NCBI GenBank assembly: GCA_041389885.1
Contig: JAWKRB010000013.1
Coordinates: 62,001 to 126,000, forward strand
Source: JAWKRB01 sp041389885
GTDB taxonomy: Bacteria; Myxococcota_A; Polyangia; Polyangiales; Ga0077539
Reading direction: 5' to 3'
Length of the DNA stretch: 64,000 bases
Part shown: positions 1 to 9,350 of the stretch, piece by piece
Layout: each line of letters starts with the position of its first letter
Numbering within the stretch: position 1 is the stretch's first letter
Notes under the pieces: generated by a model
Databases searched by the model: none
The model's input: the letters and a program-made list of their open reading frames with translations, nothing else
What the model was told of the DNA's origin: nothing
Made by a program: the position numbers and the translations under genes

Positions 1-2
1 GC

Positions 3-227
3 GCGGTGGTCGAGCGCATGGCCCAGGAGTCTCCCGCGTCGCTCTCGCGTCTCGCCGCGTACCGCAGCGCGGCCGAGGGGAGGGTGGGCGCGATCGCGCG
101 CGGCATCTGCGCGGTGTGGCGCGCGCGAGGGCGCACGATCAGCTCGGGTGAGTGTCGACGGCGCGCGTACACGGCGACGCTCAGCGCGTTCACGGTCTGG
201 GTGGGCGCGAGGCAGGGCATGGAGTGA
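3..227 (+). CDS. Possible 3' end of a gene cut by the window edge
   Basis: An open frame enters from the left edge and stops with TGA at 225-227, giving about 74 residues rich in Ala, Arg and Ser. No domain or motif is recognisable. It could be the C-terminus of a gene beginning outside the window or a chance open frame, which is common in DNA this GC-rich. It converges on the gamma-glutamyltransferase gene that ends at 303, and the 75 bases between show nothing identifiable. Confidence 0.25.
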   Translation, partial: AVVERMAQESPASLSRLAAYRSAAEGRVGAIARGICAVWRARGRTISSGECRRRAYTATLSAFTVWVGARQGME

Positions 228-302
228 GGGCCCGCGCGGTCGCGCGGGGTGGGCCCGCGGCGTGGGTTCACCTCACCCCTTCAAGTCCCTGTAGAAGCGC
301 GG

Positions 303-2036
303 CTACCGCCCCGCGGGGCGTCCGCCCTTGCGCGGGTCGGTCGCGGCCTCGAGGCGCACGGCGTCGCCCTCGCGCACGATGCGAATGGCCTGCACCACCG
401 CGCCGTAGCGCAGCGGGGTGACCTCGTGTCCCCGCGCGCGCAGGTCGGCCTGCACGGCCTCGGGCACGTCGGCCTCGACGCCCATCGACTCGGGCGACGC
501 GGCCTGGTGCACCCGCGGGTGCGCGACGGCCTCGCCCACGGGCGTGCGCATCACCATCGCGCGGTAGGCCACCTGGGTCACGGCGGTGACGATCCGCGTG
601 CCGCCGCTGCCGCCCACGCAGAGCACGGGGCGGTCGCCCTCGAACACGAGGCTCGGGGTCATCGTCGACACCGGACGTCGCCGCGCGCCGGCGAGGTTCG
701 TGGTGCTCGCCTGCGGGCCCGTGGCGTCGGCGGCGGGGGGCGAGGTGAAGTCGTCCATCTCGTCGTTGAGCCAGAAGCCGCGCACGCTCACCCCCGCGCC
801 GAAGGGGATGTTCACCGTGGTGGTCACGCTCGCGACGTTGCCCTCGGCGTCGACCACGCAGAGGTGCGAGGTCCCCGTGCCCGGAGGCACCGCGGCGGGC
901 GCGGGAGACTCGGGGAGCGGGAGGTCGTAGTCGCTCGACGGCCGCGCGCGCGCCATGTCGAAGCGCGCCGCCCGCGCCGCCGTGCGCTCGGGCGCCATCA
1001 GCGCGTCGATGGGCACGTTCACGAAATCAGGATCGCCGAAATACCGCGCGCGATCGAGGAACGGGCCGCGCCACGACTCCGCGAGCGCGTGCACCACGTC
1101 GGGCTCGGAGCGGGGGTTCCAGCGCTCCATCAGCGCGAGGCTTGAGAGCATCGTGAAGCCCCCGGCGCTCTCAGGGGGCGCGGTGACAAAGCGGTACCCG
1201 AAGCGCTCGGCCGTGAGGGGCTGGCGCTCGACCACGCGGTACGCGCGCAGGTCGTCGGCGGTGATCACCCCGCCGATGCCCGCGGCCGCGCGCACGATCT
1301 CGTCGGCCACCGCGCCCTGGTAGAAGTAGTCGGCGCCCTCGCGGCCGAAGGCGCGAATCGTCGCGGCCAGCGCGGGGTTGCGCACGGTCGACCCGGCGAC
1401 CATCGCCGTGCCCTCGGCGTTGAGAAAGGTGCGCCCCAGGGGGTCGCGGCCCAGCGCCGCGGCGAAGCGCCCCGAGATCGCGGCCATGTGCTCGCTCGGG
1501 GTGAAGCCCTGCTCCGCGAGGCGGGCGGCGGGCTCGACGACGCGGGCGCGGTCGAGACGTCCGAAGCGATGGAGCAATTCGTCGATGCCCCTGGGCTCGC
1601 CGGGCACGCCGATGGTGGGCCCCATGGGCCTCGGGGGACCGCCCGGGGTGAAGCGCTGGATCGCGTTGGGCTGCAGGGCCGCCGGCGCGGTCTCGCGAAA
1701 ATCGATGAAGGTCAGCGTGCGGTCGCTCGCGCGGTAGTACAGCGCGAAGCCGCCCCCGCCGAGCCCGCTCGACGCGGGGGAGGCGACCCCGAGGGCCAGC
1801 ATCGTCGCGGCGGCGGCGTCGGCGGCGGTGCCCCCGGCGGTGAGCACCTCGGCGCCCGCCCGCGAGGCCTCGGGGTGATCCGCCGCGACGGCGAAGCGCG
1901 CGAAGGTCGCCGTCGGCGTCTCCGAGAGCCGAGGGGCTTCGACGGGCGTCGCGGCGGTGTGGGGCGGGGTGACCGGGGCGGAGCTGCGGCACGAGAGCAG
2001 GGCAACGACGACGGGGAGCGTGGCGCGGAGTTTCAC
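303..2036 (-). CDS. ggt: Gamma-glutamyltransferase (lipoprotein-type signal)
   Basis: Gamma-glutamyltranspeptidase transfers or hydrolyses the gamma-glutamyl group of glutathione and related peptides, usually in the periplasm after autocleavage into large and small subunits. The large subunit shows GGTAADAAAA and GLGGGGF. The start of the small subunit carries TSHLCVVD, whose Thr matches the autocatalytic nucleophile (TTHYSVVD in E. coli). GGSGGTRIVT matches the oxyanion-site glycine pair. About 577 residues is the normal family length. The GTG at 2036 is preferred over GTG 2042 because GAAGG lies 7 nt upstream and translation then begins directly with a signal, MKLRATLPVVVALLSC, ending in a lipobox-like Cys16. 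The frame stays open to 2228, but that extension overlaps the neighbouring gene. It follows the methyltransferase gene on the same strand with a 56-bp gap, so the two may be cotranscribed. Confidence 0.9.
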   Translation of the reverse strand: MKLRATLPVVVALLSCRSSAPVTPPHTAATPVEAPRLSETPTATFARFAVAADHPEASRAGAEVLTAGGTAADAAAATMLALGVASPASSGLGGGGFALYYRASDRTLTFIDFRETAPAALQPNAIQRFTPGGPPRPMGPTIGVPGEPRGIDELLHRFGRLDRARVVEPAARLAEQGFTPSEHMAAISGRFAAALGRDPLGRTFLNAEGTAMVAGSTVRNPALAATIRAFGREGADYFYQGAVADEIVRAAAGIGGVITADDLRAYRVVERQPLTAERFGYRFVTAPPESAGGFTMLSSLALMERWNPRSEPDVVHALAESWRGPFLDRARYFGDPDFVNVPIDALMAPERTAARAARFDMARARPSSDYDLPLPESPAPAAVPPGTGTSHLCVVDAEGNVASVTTTVNIPFGAGVSVRGFWLNDEMDDFTSPPAADATGPQASTTNLAGARRRPVSTMTPSLVFEGDRPVLCVGGSGGTRIVTAVTQVAYRAMVMRTPVGEAVAHPRVHQAASPESMGVEADVPEAVQADLRARGHEVTPLRYGAVVQAIRIVREGDAVRLEAATDPRKGGRPAGR

Positions 2037-2092
2037 CGGCACACCTTCGCGGAAACCCGGCGGGTCTGCCAAGGCCGACGACGCGAAAAGGA

Positions 2093-2959
2093 CTACGGAG
2101 CAGGCTGCGCGGCGGGCTGCGCCGCGGGGGCCTTGCGAAAGCGCAGGGTCATGCGGTCGCTCTCGCCGATGGCGACGTAGCGCTCGCGGTCGCGCTCGCC
2201 GAGGCGGAGCGACGGGGGGAGGGTCCACACGCCCTCGGGGTGGTCGTGGGTGTCGCGGGGGTTGGCGTTGATCTCCGACGACGCGTCGAGCACGAAGCCC
2301 GCGCGCTCGGCGACCTGCACCACGTAGGCCTGCGCGAGGTAGCCCTGGCGCGAGCTCGTGGCGGGGTCGGCGCCCTCGGCGGCCCGGTGCTCGACCACGC
2401 CGAAGACCCCGGTGGGCTTGAGCACCCGGTGCACGGCCGTGAAGACCGCGTCGAGGGCGTTGTCGTTCTGCCAGCCGTGGAGGTTCCTGAAGGTGAGCAC
2501 GACGTCGGCGGAGCCCGCGGGGCCGAGGTCGACCGAGGCCGGCGGCTCGAGGATCACCGTCTGCACGTTGCCGTACACGTCGGGCCGCGTGCGGAGAAAC
2601 TCCTGAAAGCGGTTGTGATACCGCGCCCGCGAGCCCTCGGCGGAGGGGATCGCCGCCACCAGGCGCCCGCTGTCATGGAGCAGCGGCGCGAGGATCTCGG
2701 TGTACCAGCCGCCGCCCGGCGACAGCTCGACGACCGTCTGCCCCGGCTGCACGCCGAAGAACGCGAGGGTCTCCGCCGGGTGGCGGTGCGTGTCGCGGGC
2801 GCGGTTGGCCTCGGCGCGGTGCGAGCCGGTGAGCGCCGCGTCGACGGAGCCAAAGGGCACCGGCACGACCGCGGCGGCGGGGGCGGCGGCGGTGGGGGTC
2901 TGGGTGCTCGAGCAGGCCGTGCCGAGGGCGAGCGCGGCGAGGAGATGGAGGGTTCGCAT
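2093..2959 (-). CDS. COG4798-type class I SAM-dependent methyltransferase, lipoprotein
   Basis: A 288-residue protein resembling the predicted methyltransferases of COG4798. Residues 1-16 are a lipoprotein signal with the lipobox ALGTAC, followed by an Ala/Pro-rich spacer. The catalytic domain begins near residue 50 with HRAEANRARDTHRHP, and motif I is VVELSPGGGWYTE. Later blocks include VVLTFRNLHGW and VLKPTGVFGVVEH. The last 15 residues are an Ala/Pro/Gln tail. Family members of this type are exported, and their substrate is not established. The gene lies directly upstream of ggt on the minus strand and diverges from the TetR gene across about 100 bp. Confidence 0.8.
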   Translation of the reverse strand: MRTLHLLAALALGTACSSTQTPTAAAPAAAVVPVPFGSVDAALTGSHRAEANRARDTHRHPAETLAFFGVQPGQTVVELSPGGGWYTEILAPLLHDSGRLVAAIPSAEGSRARYHNRFQEFLRTRPDVYGNVQTVILEPPASVDLGPAGSADVVLTFRNLHGWQNDNALDAVFTAVHRVLKPTGVFGVVEHRAAEGADPATSSRQGYLAQAYVVQVAERAGFVLDASSEINANPRDTHDHPEGVWTLPPSLRLGERDRERYVAIGESDRMTLRFRKAPAAQPAAQPAP

Positions 2960-3047
2960 GGGCGACGTGCTTCGTTCCCCAGAGCGCCGGTGTCAAGCGC
3001 GGCGTCGCGCGACCCGCCTGGCGACCGCGGGCGGGGCTTGACCTGAA

Positions 3048-3067
3048 GCAAGTAAGTGATTACTTGC
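3048..3067. promoter_or_regulatory. TetR-type palindromic operator overlapping the regulator start
   Basis: A perfect 8-bp inverted repeat, GCAAGTAA and TTACTTGC, flanks a 4-bp centre (GTGA) and ends exactly one base before the ATG at 3068. TetR/AcrR regulators commonly bind palindromes of this size next to their own gene. The site could therefore autoregulate the TetR gene and the exporter genes behind it. Its position leaves no room for a normal ribosome-binding site ahead of the ATG. Confidence 0.75.
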
Positions 3068-3718
3068 ATGCCCATGGCCGAGCGGCGACGTCCGACGGAG
3101 CTTCGACAGGTCGAGCTGATCGACGCGGCGCTGCACATCCTGGCGACGCGGGGCATCGCCGCGCTGAGCACCCGCAGCCTCGCGGCGCAGGTCGGGCTGA
3201 GCAGCGGCGCGATCTTTCGGCACTTCGCCTCGATCGACGCGCTCTTCGAGGCCGTGGTCGCGCGGGTCGAGTCGGTGCTCGAGGCGACGTACCCCGACGA
3301 GGCGCTGAGCCCCCGAGAGCGCCTCGGTCTCTTCGTCGAGGCGCGCAGCGCCGCCGTGGGGAGCCAGCGGGGGATCATGCAGCTCGTGCTCTCGGAGCAG
3401 TTCCTCCTCGCGCTGCCGAAGGGCGCCGCGGCGCGGCTCGGGGCCTGCGTGCTGAAGACCCGCGAGTTCGTCTCGCGGTGCCTCCGCGAGGGCCAGGCGG
3501 CGGGCGAGTTTCGCGACGACCTCGACGCGAGCGCGCTGGCCGTCCTCGTGCTGGGCACCATCCAGATGCTCGCGCTCTCGGCGGCCCGGCGGCTGCCCCT
3601 CGCGGCCCCCTCGCCGCTCGTTCGAGAGACCCTCGACGCGCTGCTTCGCTCTGCGCCGCAATCACCTCGCGCGAAGGGGCCTTTGGCGACCCGCCCCAGG
3701 CGCCCCCCGCGCCCATGA
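3068..3718 (+). CDS. TetR/AcrR family transcriptional regulator
   Basis: A one-domain repressor of about 216 residues. The N-terminal helix-turn-helix is clear: ELIDAALHILATRGIAALS, then LAAQVGLSSGAIFRHFAS, where the recognition helix has the typical GxxxGxxxxHF pattern. The remainder is a helical ligand-binding and dimerisation domain with no obvious ligand signature. Start choice: a GTG at 3056 lies in frame but inside the palindromic operator, so ATG 3068 or ATG 3074 is preferred. No good Shine-Dalgarno precedes either, so the message may be leaderless. The gene heads a same-strand block with a cupin lipoprotein and a three-component exporter, and is the likely regulator of that block. The C-terminal 20 residues are Arg/Pro-rich. 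Confidence 0.88.
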   Translation: MPMAERRRPTELRQVELIDAALHILATRGIAALSTRSLAAQVGLSSGAIFRHFASIDALFEAVVARVESVLEATYPDEALSPRERLGLFVEARSAAVGSQRGIMQLVLSEQFLLALPKGAAARLGACVLKTREFVSRCLREGQAAGEFRDDLDASALAVLVLGTIQMLALSAARRLPLAAPSPLVRETLDALLRSAPQSPRAKGPLATRPRRPPRP

Positions 3719-3783
3719 GCGCCTCACTCCGACGCGCGGCGTCGCCCAGGCGCGAATCACCCGTGAACCAGAGAGAAGACCCG

Positions 3784-4221
3784 ATGAAGCCTGCAGCACT
3801 GAACACCCTCCTCGTCGCCGCGGCCCTCACCTCGACGGGCTGCGCCACGCAGTCGGCGGTGGCGCACCACGCGCCCGCGCTCGGGGGCCCCACCGTGCGC
3901 GGCCTCGAACTCCCCGCGACGCCCGGACCAGGCCAGCCGCGGGCGGTTCGCGTGTTGGTCGACGAGCCCGCGCTCAAGCTCGTGTCCATCGTGCTCCGGC
4001 AGGGGACCGCCCTGCCCGAGCATCGCGCCGCGGTCCCCGTGACCATCATGGCGATCACGGGCGCTGGGACCGTCACGGCGGGCGCCGAGCGCCTGCGCCT
4101 CGACGCCGCGCACGCCGTGGTGCTGGCGCCCAACGTGCCCCACGCGGTGCTGCCCGACCCAGGCACCGACCTCGTGCTGCTCGTGCATCACCTCGGCCGC
4201 GGCGCAGAGTCTCACCCGTGA
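3784..4221 (+). CDS. Cupin-domain lipoprotein in the exporter operon
   Basis: A 145-residue protein with a lipoprotein signal (MKPAALNTLLVAAALTSTGC) and a single small cupin-like beta-barrel. The barrel shows LRQGTALPEHRA, ITGAGTVTAGAE and LAPNVPHAVLPD, including the His positions used for metal binding in cupins. An AGAGAAG ribosome-binding site lies about 8 nt before the ATG. Its TGA overlaps the GTG of the adaptor gene (GTGA at 4218-4221), so it is probably cotranslated with the exporter. A cupin lipoprotein is unusual in a MacAB/DevBCA-type operon. It may sense or bind a small ligand at the membrane, which is an inference. Exact substrate unknown. Confidence 0.75.
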   Translation: MKPAALNTLLVAAALTSTGCATQSAVAHHAPALGGPTVRGLELPATPGPGQPRAVRVLVDEPALKLVSIVLRQGTALPEHRAAVPVTIMAITGAGTVTAGAERLRLDAAHAVVLAPNVPHAVLPDPGTDLVLLVHHLGRGAESHP

Positions 4222-5390
4222 CCCTCTCTCCCGCCGCCCATCGCGTCCTCGGCGCGCTCCGACGCGCGCTGTGGGTCGTGCTCCTCGTCGCCCTCGCGCT
4301 CGTCGTGGCGTGGAAGCGCGTGTGGTCCCCGGTGAAGGTCGAGGTCGTTCGGGTCGACCGCGCGGCCGTCGTGCAAGAGGCCTTCGGCCGCGGGACCCTC
4401 GAGAGCCAGCGCGAGGCCGCCGTGGGCTTCGACCTCGTCGGACGGCTCAGCGAGGTGCTCGTCGACGAGGGCGCGCGGGTCACCCTCGGCCAGGAGCTCG
4501 CGCGGCTCCAGACCGACCAGGCCCAGGCCGACCTGCAGTCCGCGCAGCGGGGCGTCTCCGCCGCGCGCACCTCCCTGCGCCGGCTCTCCGCCGACGAGGC
4601 CCGCGCCCGCGCCCTGCTGCGCACCGCCGAGCGCGAGCACGCCCGCGCGCAGTCTCTCTTCGGCACCGGCGCGATCTCGGGCCTGCAGCGCGACGAGGCC
4701 GACGACCGCCTGCGCCTCGCCCACGCCGAGCTCGACCGCGTGCTCGCGCTGCGCTCCGAGGCGACGCGGGGCATCGACGTCGCCGCCGGGGGCGCCGAGC
4801 AGCGGCGGGTGACCATGGTGCGCGCCACCCTCCTCGCGCCCTTCGACGGGCTGATCACACGACGGCTCCGCGAGCCCGGCGACACCGTCACCGTGGGCTC
4901 GACCGTGCTGCGCATCGTCGACACCTCGCAGGTGTACGTGAACGCCGCCATCGACGAGACCGTGCTCCCGCTGCTGGCCGTCGATCAGCGCTGCAGCATC
5001 ACCTTTCCCGGCGAGACCGAGGCCGTGCCGGGGCGGCTCACGCGCATCCCCTGGGAGGCCGACCGGCAGACCCACGAGCTCGTCGTCGAGGTCACCCCCG
5101 ACCGCCTCGCGCGCCGCGTCGCCATCGGCCAGCGCGCCGACGTGCGCATCGAGGTGGGGCGCAGCGAGAACGCCCTGCGCATCCCCACGCGCATGATCTT
5201 TCACGACGAGCGCGGACCCTTCGTGTACGCCGACCGCGGAGGTCGCGTCGCGGTGCTTCGCCCGCGCTTCGGGCGCACTGGCGCGGAGCACGTCGAGGTG
5301 CGCGCGGGGCTCTCCGAGGGCGACACCGTGCTCGCGCCGCCGCGCCCCGCCCTCGCGCTGCCGCCCGGCCGCCGCTGGGTGGCGCGGTGA
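4218..5390 (+). CDS. HlyD/DevB-like periplasmic adaptor (membrane fusion protein)
   Basis: A 390-residue adaptor subunit of a tripartite ABC exporter. One N-terminal membrane anchor covers about residues 15-31 (ALWVVLLVALALVVAW). It is followed by a lipoyl-like half motif (GRLSEVLVDEGARVTLGQEL), a long Ala/Arg/Glu-rich helical hairpin at roughly residues 90-180, the second lipoyl half (LLAPFDGLITRRLREPGDTV) and a beta-barrel/membrane-proximal region ending near residue 385. The start GTG overlaps the stop of the cupin gene, and its stop overlaps the GTG of the permease gene. The gene order adaptor-permease-ATPase matches the cyanobacterial DevBCA type. No TolC-like outer-membrane partner is encoded nearby. 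Confidence 0.88.
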   Translation: MTLSPAAHRVLGALRRALWVVLLVALALVVAWKRVWSPVKVEVVRVDRAAVVQEAFGRGTLESQREAAVGFDLVGRLSEVLVDEGARVTLGQELARLQTDQAQADLQSAQRGVSAARTSLRRLSADEARARALLRTAEREHARAQSLFGTGAISGLQRDEADDRLRLAHAELDRVLALRSEATRGIDVAAGGAEQRRVTMVRATLLAPFDGLITRRLREPGDTVTVGSTVLRIVDTSQVYVNAAIDETVLPLLAVDQRCSITFPGETEAVPGRLTRIPWEADRQTHELVVEVTPDRLARRVAIGQRADVRIEVGRSENALRIPTRMIFHDERGPFVYADRGGRVAVLRPRFGRTGAEHVEVRAGLSEGDTVLAPPRPALALPPGRRWVAR

Positions 5391-6595
5391 ACCTCGCGCT
5401 GCGAGACGTTCGCCGGCACGTCGCGCGCTTCCTCGGCACCGCGGCGGGTCTCGGGCTCCTGCTCAGCGTCGTCGTCGCGATGCAGGGGATCTACGCGGGC
5501 ATGGTCGACGACGCGACGATCCTCACCCGCGCGATGAGGGCCGACGTGTGGATCGTGCAGCGCGACACTCTCGGCCCCTTCGCCGAGGCCTCGCGGCTCG
5601 ACCCCAGCGTCGAGGCCCGCGCCTCGGCGGTGCCCGGCGTGCGGCGCGCGCGGCCCTACAACTACCAGCTCATTCAGCGCACGCACCGCGGCGCCGTGCT
5701 GCGCATCGCCCTCGTGGGCCTGGGCTGGCCCGACGACGCCGGGCACACCCTCCCGCTCGTGCGCGGACGTAGGCTCCACCAGGCCCACGGCGAGATGATC
5801 GTCGACGCCTCCCTCGGGCTGGATCTCGGCGAGACGCTGGTCCTCGCGGGGGAGCCCTACCGCGTCGTCGGGCTCACGCGAAACGCCCTCACCTCGGGAG
5901 GAGACTCCGTGGCGTTCATGAGCGTGGCCGACACGCAGCTCGTGGCCTTCGACCAGTCGCCCGAGGCCACGGTGCTCGAGCGTCAGCGCGTGGTCGAGCG
6001 CCTGCTCCGCACCGACCTGGGGCGTGGTCAGCCGGGACTCGCCGACCTCGCCCGCGACCCCCGCTGGCGCGCCCCGGCCCTCGCCTCGCCGCCCCTCGCG
6101 GCGGTGCTCCTCGACGTCGACCCGCACCGCGTCGGAGAGGTCCTCGCGACGGTGCGTCGCTGGGGCGATGTCAGCGTGTTCACCCAGCCCGAAGAAGAGG
6201 CGCTGCTGCTCGGCGGCGTGGTGCAGCGCGCGCGGATGCAGATCGGTCTCTTCACCGTGATCCTCACGCTCACCGCGGCGATCATCGTGATGATGGTGAT
6301 CTACAACCTCACCCTCGAGAAGACCCACGACCTCGCGGTGCTCAAGCTCATGGGCGCGCCGCGCAGAGCGCCTGCTCGGCATGGTGCTGCAACAGTCGTG
6401 GCTCCTCGGCGCGCTGGGCTACGCCGTCGCGTACACCCTCGGCGCGACGCTGTACCCGATGTTCCCGAGGCGGGTGCTGATCACCGAGGCGATCTCGGTG
6501 GTCGCGCCCCTCGCGACCCTCGCGGTGGTGACCCTCGCGAGCGCGGTGGGGCTCAGCCACGTGCTCCGCATCGACCCCGCGAGCGCCCTGGAGGG

Positions 6596-6599
<4 letters not shown>
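5387..6599 (+). CDS. DevC/FtsX-like ABC exporter permease, frameshifted
   Basis: Integral membrane subunit of the exporter. The N-terminal part has the first membrane helix (FLGTAAGLGLLLSVVVAM) and a large periplasmic domain. FTVILTLTAAIIVMMVIYNL is the second helix, followed by TLEKTHDLAVLKLMGA, a conserved cytoplasmic loop of DevC/FtsX permeases. The frame then breaks near 6360-6380. The rest of the protein (LGMVLQQSWLLGALGYAV, then VAPLATLAVVTLASAVGL, ending HVLRIDPASALEG) continues in another frame to 6599. A single-base indel after MGAPR explains this, giving an intended product of about 404 residues. It starts at GTG 5387 in a GTGA overlap, and its stop overlaps the ATPase ATG at 6596. 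Sequencing error or a recent mutation are both possible. Confidence 0.8.
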
Positions 6600-7317
<718 letters not shown>

Positions 7318-7321
<4 letters not shown>

Positions 7322-7491
7322 CCGCCGAGAAGACCGCCGCGCTCTACGCCCACGACGCCGCGGGCCTCGCCGCCGACGAACGAGCACCCCGCCCACGAGG
7401 TGAGCTCGGCGGGCGACCCCCGGGGACGAGGCGTGATCCGAGCGCCTGCGCGGTCCACGCCGCGGCGGGCTTCGCGCGGTTTGTGTCGTAA
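7318..7491 (+). CDS. Small ORF coupled to the ATPase gene, possibly a broken gene start
   Basis: A 57-residue frame begins with an ATG overlapping the ATPase stop (ATGA at 7318-7321), the same coupling used by the genes before it, and ends with TAA at 7489-7491. The first 20 residues (MTAEKTAALYAHDAAGLAAD) look protein-like, but the remainder is Arg/Pro-rich and looks out of frame. It may be the beginning of a fourth operon gene interrupted by a frameshift, or non-coding. No family recognised. Confidence 0.3.
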
Positions 7492-7504
7492 GGTTGCGGG
7501 TCGA

Positions 7505-9334
7505 ATGATCGCGATGAAGCGTGCTCGAAGGTCGTGCGCCGCGCTCGCCCCGCTCCTGCTGATGTGCTGCGAGACGGCCCCCGTCGACGGCGCGGGAGAC
7601 GCGCTCGCGCCGACCGACGCGCTCGCGCCGACCGACGCGCTCGCGCCGACCGACGCGCTCGTGGTCGCCGACGGCTTCGCCCCGGGAGACGTGCTCGCGC
7701 CGCGCGACCGCTTCGTCGCAGCAGACACCCCCGCGCCCGGCCCCTCGGACGGGGGGGCTCCGGCCGGATCGCTCTCCGCGGGGCTGGGGCTCGACCCGCG
7801 CTTCGACGCCTTCGAGCTCCCCTACGCCCGCTCCGGCACGCCGCACGGGATCTCCCTGCGCCGCGAGCCCTCCCTGGGCGGCGACCTGGTGATCGCCGAC
7901 TCCTTCGGCGGCTTCTACCGCTTCGCGACGCGCGCCGACGGACCCTCGACGATGCGCTTTCACACCGACGCGAACACCCCGCCCAACACCGTGCTGTACT
8001 GCCACCGGGCCGCGGCGCACGCGGCGAGCCGCACGGTGCTCTGCGGCGGCTTGATGGTCGAGGGGATCTTTCGCTTCGACGGCGAGACCGGGCGCTACCT
8101 GGGCGTCGTCCCCGCGGCGGGCGCGCCCGTGCCCTTCGACCTCATCGTGCACAACGAGTCGCTGTATTTTACGGCGCTCTCGCGGGGGCTGTGGCGGCGC
8201 CCCATCCTCGCCGGGGGCGAGCTCGGCCCGCCCGAGCGCCTCGACGAGGGCGCGTATGTGAACCTCGTCGAGGTGCCTGGGGGCATCGCGGCGACGGAGC
8301 GCAGCCGGGGGCTGGTCCTTCGCCGCGACGACGGCTCGGTCGAGGCGATCCCGCTGCCCGGGCCTTCGCAGAACCTGCGACTCCGGGGCTCGGACCTGTT
8401 CGTCGCCCTGGGCTCGCAGGGCGTCGCGCGGGTCGACCTCACGCGCCGCGCCGTGCAGCACCTGCCGGTGGGGTGCGTGGTCTCTGCGGTCGACGCCACC
8501 GACGAGGCGCTGGTGGTGGGGTGCCGCCGGGGCGTGCGCCTCTACGCGCTCCCGCCGCGGGAGGCCACCGCGCTCGGGCCGCTCCGCGACAGCACCCGCG
8601 CGAGCTACGGCATCACCGACGTCCTCGTCGAGGGGGACCAGGGCTACGCCCTCGATTGGCGCTCGCTGATTCGCTACACGATCCGGCGCGACCTCGCGGT
8701 GACGCCCCGCGTCGACCGCCCGCTGAGCGTGGCCGTGTCGCGGGAGCGCCCGTCTCGCTTCGAGGTCGCGAACCCCTTCGAGGTCCCCGTGCGCGCGGGG
8801 CCGCTCACCGTGGCGCCCGGCGCGCGGGGGTGGCTCGAGGCGCGGCCGGGGCAGGCCATGGTCGCCATCGAGGGCAGCGTGCGGGTGAAGGACTCGGTGC
8901 TCGTCGCGACCCTGGGCGAGGAGTTCATCGGCCCCGGGCGCCTCTCGGGGCTGCCCTTCACCAACACCTGGCTCTACACCCTGGTGCCCGACTGCGCGCT
9001 GCAGTGGCTCGACCTCGAAGACATGCTGTGGGCCTCGCAGCACGGCAGTTTCGGCGACGGCCGCGAGCTTCGGGTGCTGGTGACCCCCTTCGATCCGCAG
9101 CAGTCCCTCGACGCGCTGATCTCGCTCTGGGCGCCGCTGCCCTTCTCCAACCTCGCGGCGCTGCCCCTGGGGAGCAGCACCTACCGCGACGCCGCGCGGC
9201 GGATTCAGCTCACCACCCAGCTCGGCGGCCCCGACGCGACGCTGTGGCTCGAGCTCGACGGCGACAGCCAGGTCCGTCAGCTCTCGAACCAGTACGAGGG
9301 GCGGTACGGGATGCGCATCGAGCCCGCGCCCTGA
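7505..9334 (+). CDS. Repeat-linker lipoprotein with propeller-like body
   Basis: About 609 residues. A lipoprotein signal (ARRSCAALAPLLLMCC) is followed by a linker made of repeated ALAPTD units encoded by an 18-bp tandem repeat. The body contains short blade-like repeats (LVIADSFGGFYRF, LYFTALSRGLWRR, LFVALGSQGVARVDL, LVVGCRRGVRLYAL) typical of a seven-bladed beta-propeller used in surface or periplasmic proteins. It is followed by a beta-rich C-terminal domain with no recognised family. ATG 7505 or ATG 7514 could be the start, and 7505 is taken. No catalytic motif is visible, and a binding or scaffolding role at the outer membrane is inferred only from architecture. It faces the DUF483-like gene, whose stop is 16 bp away on the other strand. 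Confidence 0.75.
   Translation: MIAMKRARRSCAALAPLLLMCCETAPVDGAGDALAPTDALAPTDALAPTDALVVADGFAPGDVLAPRDRFVAADTPAPGPSDGGAPAGSLSAGLGLDPRFDAFELPYARSGTPHGISLRREPSLGGDLVIADSFGGFYRFATRADGPSTMRFHTDANTPPNTVLYCHRAAAHAASRTVLCGGLMVEGIFRFDGETGRYLGVVPAAGAPVPFDLIVHNESLYFTALSRGLWRRPILAGGELGPPERLDEGAYVNLVEVPGGIAATERSRGLVLRRDDGSVEAIPLPGPSQNLRLRGSDLFVALGSQGVARVDLTRRAVQHLPVGCVVSAVDATDEALVVGCRRGVRLYALPPREATALGPLRDSTRASYGITDVLVEGDQGYALDWRSLIRYTIRRDLAVTPRVDRPLSVAVSRERPSRFEVANPFEVPVRAGPLTVAPGARGWLEARPGQAMVAIEGSVRVKDSVLVATLGEEFIGPGRLSGLPFTNTWLYTLVPDCALQWLDLEDMLWASQHGSFGDGRELRVLVTPFDPQQSLDALISLWAPLPFSNLAALPLGSSTYRDAARRIQLTTQLGGPDATLWLELDGDSQVRQLSNQYEGRYGMRIEPAP
7598..7669 (+). repeat. 18-bp tandem repeat in lipoprotein linker
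   Basis: Three exact copies of an 18-base unit (7598-7615, 7616-7633, 7634-7651) and a diverged fourth encode D-A-L-A-P-T units just after the lipidated cysteine. The unit keeps the reading frame, so copy number changes would alter only linker length. Confidence 0.9.
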
Positions 9335-9350
9335 GGCGCGAGCGCCGGGC

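Noticed and set aside
4271..5386. Long open frame running through the adaptor gene in an alternative frame.
   Set aside because: Arg/Ala/Pro composition typical of a shadow frame; the HlyD motifs lie in the other frame.
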